Source: Dromaius novaehollandiae (taxonomy: Eukaryota > Chordata > Aves > Casuariiformes > Dromaiidae). From it: a stretch of DNA of 64,000 nucleotides. The stretch is taken from NCBI RefSeq assembly GCF_036370855.1, contig NC_088112.1, positions 21,692,469 through 21,756,468 on the forward strand, given 5' to 3'. Within the stretch, counting starts at the first letter, position 1, and every line of letters starts with the position of its first letter. The notes beneath the pieces are model-generated. The model had not been told where the DNA came from. It did not search any database and saw only the letters and a program-made list of their open reading frames with translations. Made by a program: the position numbers and the translations under genes. Of the stretch, positions 59,275-64,000 are shown piece after piece.

Positions 59275-59945
59275 TTTTGTTTTTGTAATTGTTCATATAT
59301 ATATTTTTTTAAGTGTGAATTAAACATTTATATTCCACAAATAACCTCAGTTTTCCTTGCGTCCTGTTAGCAAAACATATGGGAGCACACACGAGACGTT
59401 CCAAATAGAAGTGCGTATTGCAAGCTGGACTTTAGACATTTATCCCTCAACCTGGCAAGCACAAGAGGTAGATCATGCCTCCATCTCATTGACTTTCAGC
59501 TTCCACAGCCGGGATCTTAACAGTACTTCAAATAAAGGCCTCCCAGAAAGGAAAGAGGGAGCAAACTGGAAACGATACTGACAGCGCTTTCACTATGCCA
59601 AATATACCAGGTGAAACTGGGAAGGAAAAGTATTTAATTACTTTTATATACTTCTACTCAAATTTACTTAAAGAAAATACATACGGTGACTTTTTTCACT
59701 GAAATGCTTATTATTTTAAAACAATTGGATTAAAATCTGATATTGATGAGAGGCATGTTAACTAGGAGGACTGACAGAGCCACTTTAGATTGGCAAATAT
59801 GAACAGGTCTGGGACACCTAAATACTGAATGCCATTTTTCTTTGTCGTACGTAGAGTATTAGGAGCCGAAAAGTCTGCTTAAAAATGCAATACCACTGAG
59901 GACAAAGCCCAGCTGAGAGATACGAGCACAGTGTTTTTAAAATTT
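59275..59945. other. Intergenic gap between convergent 3' ends
   Basis: About 670 bases between the LEAP2 cleavage region and the minus-strand polyadenylation site. AT-rich, no gene or repeat recognised. Confidence 0.6.
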
Positions 59946-62900
59946 AATACAGAAAATCTATTTGATATTTATTAAACTTAGTTTCTCCAGTTACAGTTTT
60001 GCATTGTACAAAGCATTTTAATGACACAGTAGTTAAAAAGATCTTTACAAATTGAAATGTGATACCCTTTTCTCCAAATATTTTAATTGCCATAAATTTG
60101 TTTAAAAATACACATTAAACGCATGTTTCAGACACTAAACTTTCTATAATCTCAATACCACAAAATACATAGAATATACTATACAGATGTGGAAAAAATC
60201 TAGTTAGTATATAATACTTTGCTCACCATTAACAGCTTTATTACGTGAAATGCACATACTGACTTAGAAATCCTAATTTTTGAGCCCCAAAGTACCCTTT
60301 GAAATTTCAAATGTATTGCAACAAATAAAATCACAGTTTTTTTTTTTAGGTTTTGGTTGAAGACAGATGCCTAAATATTTCGATAGAAACAAAATGTAAC
60401 ACATGGACTTGTCATGTACAAAGCATAAAACAGAGACATCCCATTAGTTACTAACAGTACCTTTCTGTATGATTAATAAGGGCTTCATTTATAAGTGACA
60501 GCTTAAAAGTTACCTTCCCCCACCCACAAACCCTCCCCAAAAGAAAAACCCTTCTTCACCAAATAATAATTTCAAATAAGATAAAGGATTTTTAATAAAT
60601 ATATAAGCACTTTATCCTCCATATACAAAATTTCTTAAAACAATTTAAAAGGGGGACCAGATACAAATGTCAGTAACTGTGCTTGCAAAAGTCATGCCTG
60701 GTCCTTAGAGTTGAGTTGTCAGATGTATAATGCCAATGCAGCCAAACCCGGGGGCTGCAAAGTACTGTGCACCCAACTGCGTCCTTGCTTAGGGTTGCAT
60801 ATAAAAACTGAGGAGCGGGAACACTGCATCCCAATCCGCCCGTATCAGCTCCGTTAGCACATGGGGACAGTCACAACAGGAATGGATACATTTCTATTAA
60901 GTTTCCAGATGAAATTAAAATAGGTAAAGCATTTACATAAAGATAGCCTATAGAAACTCTATGCTGTAACACAGCATTTCAAATTGCTCGGTATCGTTTG
61001 TTCAGTGGAAACTCAGCTGAGCACTGGCAGAGAGCAAAGAGCCAGCGATGCCCCAAAGACCCATCCACCAAAGAGCAGAGCTGCTGCTCCGCCGTGCTCA
61101 CGCCGAGATCGGGATCGATTTACCTTATAGCTAACCCTCCCCTCCCTGCCTCCCCCCACCCCAACACTGCTATTTTCAAATGGCATCAGAGACCAATTCC
61201 TTCAAAACTAATGGAGTCAGACATACAACATGATTCCCTGATTGTTTGAGCTCACGTAACTTCCATACTTGGGAAATTTGTCTCCTGGAATAGGTCTGCA
61301 TTCGTCTGAGTTGGCTAGCAAAAGCTTTGGCTATTCTTTATATTTAAAGGTATTTAGCATTAACTTTGTTGCTTGGAAACATACAGTTTTCCATAACACT
61401 GATTCGTTACACAAAGCAATTTAAACCCTGACCAAAATACTCATCAGGAATCTAGTAATTTGGAAGTTGCTTACTCCCCAATGGGTAATTCAAACTTGAC
61501 TTGCTCAGGCCCTTTTGTATCTGCCTTAATATAAACACTGCAGTGACAGTAAATATCTGTTAGGTAAATGAAATATTAAATACAGCAAAGGTAGTCTCTC
61601 TTTCCCCTAGTTTCCCATTTTGGCAAACTACATATTTATCTGCCTACGGCTTTATTTTACTTGCCCCAGGCAAGCACTACATTTTTCTCATAAAGTACTG
61701 ACTCTCTGTATGTTGGGGCCATTCATAAATACATTTCAGGGCATTTTTTGTTATCACAGCAATCAAGCCTCAGCAATCTAAAGGAATATACATTGCACTC
61801 CTGTATAATATGCAAGATTTATCACCAATAAGATGGTGATTCAGCACTCAATAAATAATATATCAATATAGTCAGTTGCACCATAATCTAAAAACAAGTA
61901 TAACATATACTTTGGACAGACTGAGTTCATATATATATACATATATATTAAAAGACACATACAATACAAATTGCATACTGCCGTCAAAAGCCAAGAAGAG
62001 CCATCCATATGCTCTCCTTTATGGCTAATAGTTTCAAATCAAAATAAAATCTTGGGCTGTTTTACTCTGGTGTCCTGAAGATTTGTTTATAATTATAAAT
62101 GGTTGCACCTTATCACCTAGGAACCCGCAAGTCTGACAGCAAAAATCGATTAATATTGATATCTGAGCAAGCCTAGTCTGATTAAGCCATTTTTAAGATT
62201 CACCAACTGGGGCTGCATTCAGTGAGGGAATTAAAATTACCATGCTGATATGTATTTCATATACAATCGCCTAGAGAATCGTTTAGGAAGCCAGGAGTTG
62301 GGGATTCCCTCATCATTGGTCACTCGTGCAACTCGCACCAGTGCTCGAGCGACAGGCATTTCCACCGCTGCTGTTTAGAAGCGAGAGAGGACAGGTTTGG
62401 ACTGTTAGCCTGCATTTTGACAGAGGGATGGAAGCTTATCGAGTATCTGCATTTTGTTTTAGCTATGGAATCTGACAAAGTACATAACTTTTCTCTCTGT
62501 AACAACGGTAAATCCCAAGTTAGATATGCTTTGGAATTGTCAAATTTAAATTTATCTATTTGAAATAGCCACAGATGAGCAAGGCATTTCTTTTCAATTA
62601 AAAGGACCACTGCATATCTCCCACGTAGATAGGAAACCTGGGACAGCACTCTAGAGGATATTTCATTACAAAGTATACTGTTTAGGTGGGACACTTTCAA
62701 CCAGTTCAGGTCCATGTTTTTAGACTGTAAGAAGTCTTCTGGTCACTTGAAGACAATTTAAGATCCACTGATCTAGGGATAAGCGATACATTTTTAAGAG
62801 ACCAATTTTGCATGACACCAAAAGGTATTTGTGGGACTCTAGTTAAGGAAAAAAAATTCCCAGAGATGAGACCATTCCTGCTTACAGTAATGGTACCTGT

Positions 62901-64000
62901 GCACGAAGGAGCAAGCCAAAAAACAGCCATGCTGGCTAGTGCAGCACTACACAAAAAATAAACTATGAATGCAACTTCTAAGAAGGTATTTTTACATAGC
63001 GTCAAAAGTGTGCTAGGCACTTTAGAGTATTAAAGAAAAAATAGTTGACAGTGTCCCATTAACCAAGATGCAGAGTTTGAGGGTACAGAGTTCTGTCTTG
63101 AACAGCAAACACTAAAAGAAACATGATCTTGCACAGTGATTCAATAGAAAGGATGCTCTGACAGACCTGAACAGTAAAGTAAGTTCAGCTATAATGAAAA
63201 AGAGTCACAGGTCTGTTAACTATGTATCAGTTTGTACGTAGCAAAGCTTTTCTGGAAGTACAAAACAAGTTGGAACGCAAAGGAAGCTCTACGAATATGC
63301 AGCTACCTTTTAGTAGGTTACTAATTTGCAAAACTCCTAAACTCTTAAAGCCCATAGGACATACTGCAGTACTAAGGAGCGTAGAATTCTATTCCTTCTC
63401 TCGAGGTTGCCATCATTTTGGCACTTAACTACAACTACACAAAAATTTAGTGCAATAATTTTCCTGAACATGCACGTTCATATCTGGTACAGAGTAAAGG
63501 GTTAAATGGGAGATAAAACAAAGCAGCATTCCACAATCTCACTCTAATGTGTTCAGAGTTTGACTCTTCAAAAGGAGATCACTGCAAGGAGGAGTCAGCT
63601 CGTACGACAGACACTAGTACTTTTAAAAAGGAAATGGAATTTTACCAAAGTACTGCAGAAGACCACTGCATACAGTATACCTGGTCCTGCTGTAAAACAT
63701 CTTGTAAACAGTTCATAAAATCTTCATCTAAAAGTAAGGCATAAGGCACACCAGACATGTTAGGGGCACTAAGCAATACTGAAAGCAGTAGCATTTTAAA
63801 CCTTTTACTCAGACAAGCACCTTATGCGGAAAGGTACTTTGGTTTGCACGTTTTAAGAGCAGTCAACTGCAACTCCACCAACCACTTCTGTTGCACCAAG
63901 TCGCTCCCTCTAAAGGGAATATTCTGCTCCATCAAACATGTCAAACATTAACGGGACCTTCATTACCATGGGGTAAATACAACTTGTAAATCCGTTCTGT
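59946..64000 (-). other. AFF4: Probable 3' UTR of AFF4 (minus strand, continues off the right edge)
   Basis: In human the neighbour of LEAP2 on this side is AFF4, in convergent orientation with a multi-kilobase 3' UTR. Here about 4 kb of AT-rich sequence has no credible coding frame. A minus-strand AATAAA (plus 59,968-59,973) is followed by a GT-rich stretch suited to cleavage near 59,948. Minus-strand frames at 62,320-62,715 and 62,706-63,020 show no AFF-family signature. The call rests on synteny and the polyadenylation signal, not on AFF4 protein sequence, and nothing of the AFF4 coding region is visible. Confidence 0.45.
59968..59973 (-). terminator. AFF4: Minus-strand polyadenylation signal, probably of AFF4
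   Basis: TTTAATAAATATC on the minus strand, then 'actgtgctcg' and 'gggctttgtcctcagtgg' within 60 bases. Other minus-strand AATAAA motifs near 60,237 and 61,650 could give shorter transcripts. Confidence 0.5.

Noticed and set aside
62320-63020. Minus-strand open frames as possible AFF4 coding exons
   Set aside because: They do not contain AFF-family C-terminal homology I can recognise and lie within a continuous AT-rich tract best explained as 3' UTR.
1-64000. Endogenous retrovirus or other LTR element
   Set aside because: No paired long terminal repeats, primer-binding site, polypurine tract or gag/pol/env-like protein was recognised anywhere in the window.

Overview
The window looks like autosomal DNA of a bird. 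A crocodilian or turtle is less likely but cannot be excluded. The reasons are split genes with GT-AG introns, the gene order SHROOM1 - GDF9 - UQCRQ - LEAP2 (the human 5q31 order), proteins close to avian ones, one degraded CR1 LINE of the sauropsid type, a few very old CR1/L3/MIR-like fossils, and otherwise low repeat content. No recognisable endogenous retrovirus or other LTR element, tRNA, rRNA or CRISPR array was seen.

Layout. (1) 1-10,120, minus strand: the coding part of SHROOM1, running off the left edge inside the ROCK-binding ASD2 domain. Five coding exons are visible (9996-7213, 6115-5968, 2997-2385, 1605-1458, 219-1). (2) 10,121-38,100: about 28 kb without a supported gene, probably the long 5' intron of SHROOM1. 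It holds a truncated CR1 LINE (about 16.7 kb) and ancient repeat fossils. (3) 38,130-38,520: a strong CpG island, probably the SHROOM1 promoter/first exon or that of an unknown transcript, with a splice-bounded open minus-strand exon beside it (38,840-38,623). (4) 38.9-45.2 kb: intergenic, with one unexplained minus-strand open region at 41.1-41.6 kb. (5) 45,335-48,590, plus strand: GDF9 in two exons behind a TATA/E-box promoter. (6) 51.4-52.1 kb: a degenerate minisatellite directly against the CpG-island promoter of UQCRQ (52,357-52,992, plus, two coding exons). (7) 57,292-59,025, plus: LEAP2 in three coding exons behind a TATA box. (8) About 59,950 to the right edge: no gene body; by synteny and a minus-strand AATAAA this is probably the 3' UTR of AFF4, converging on LEAP2.

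The genes do not form one pathway. SHROOM1 is an actin/ROCK cytoskeletal regulator, GDF9 an oocyte TGF-beta family ligand, UQCRQ a respiratory complex III subunit, and LEAP2 a secreted peptide (antimicrobial and ghrelin-receptor antagonist in mammals). Their promoters differ accordingly: CpG/ETS for housekeeping UQCRQ, TATA-type for the tissue-restricted GDF9 and LEAP2. I found no new multi-gene system. The most noteworthy items are an internal duplication in SHROOM1 beside its ASD1-like motif, the UQCRQ-proximal minisatellite, the spliced-looking open exon and CpG island between SHROOM1 and GDF9, and a glycine in GDF9 at the position that makes human GDF9 latent.
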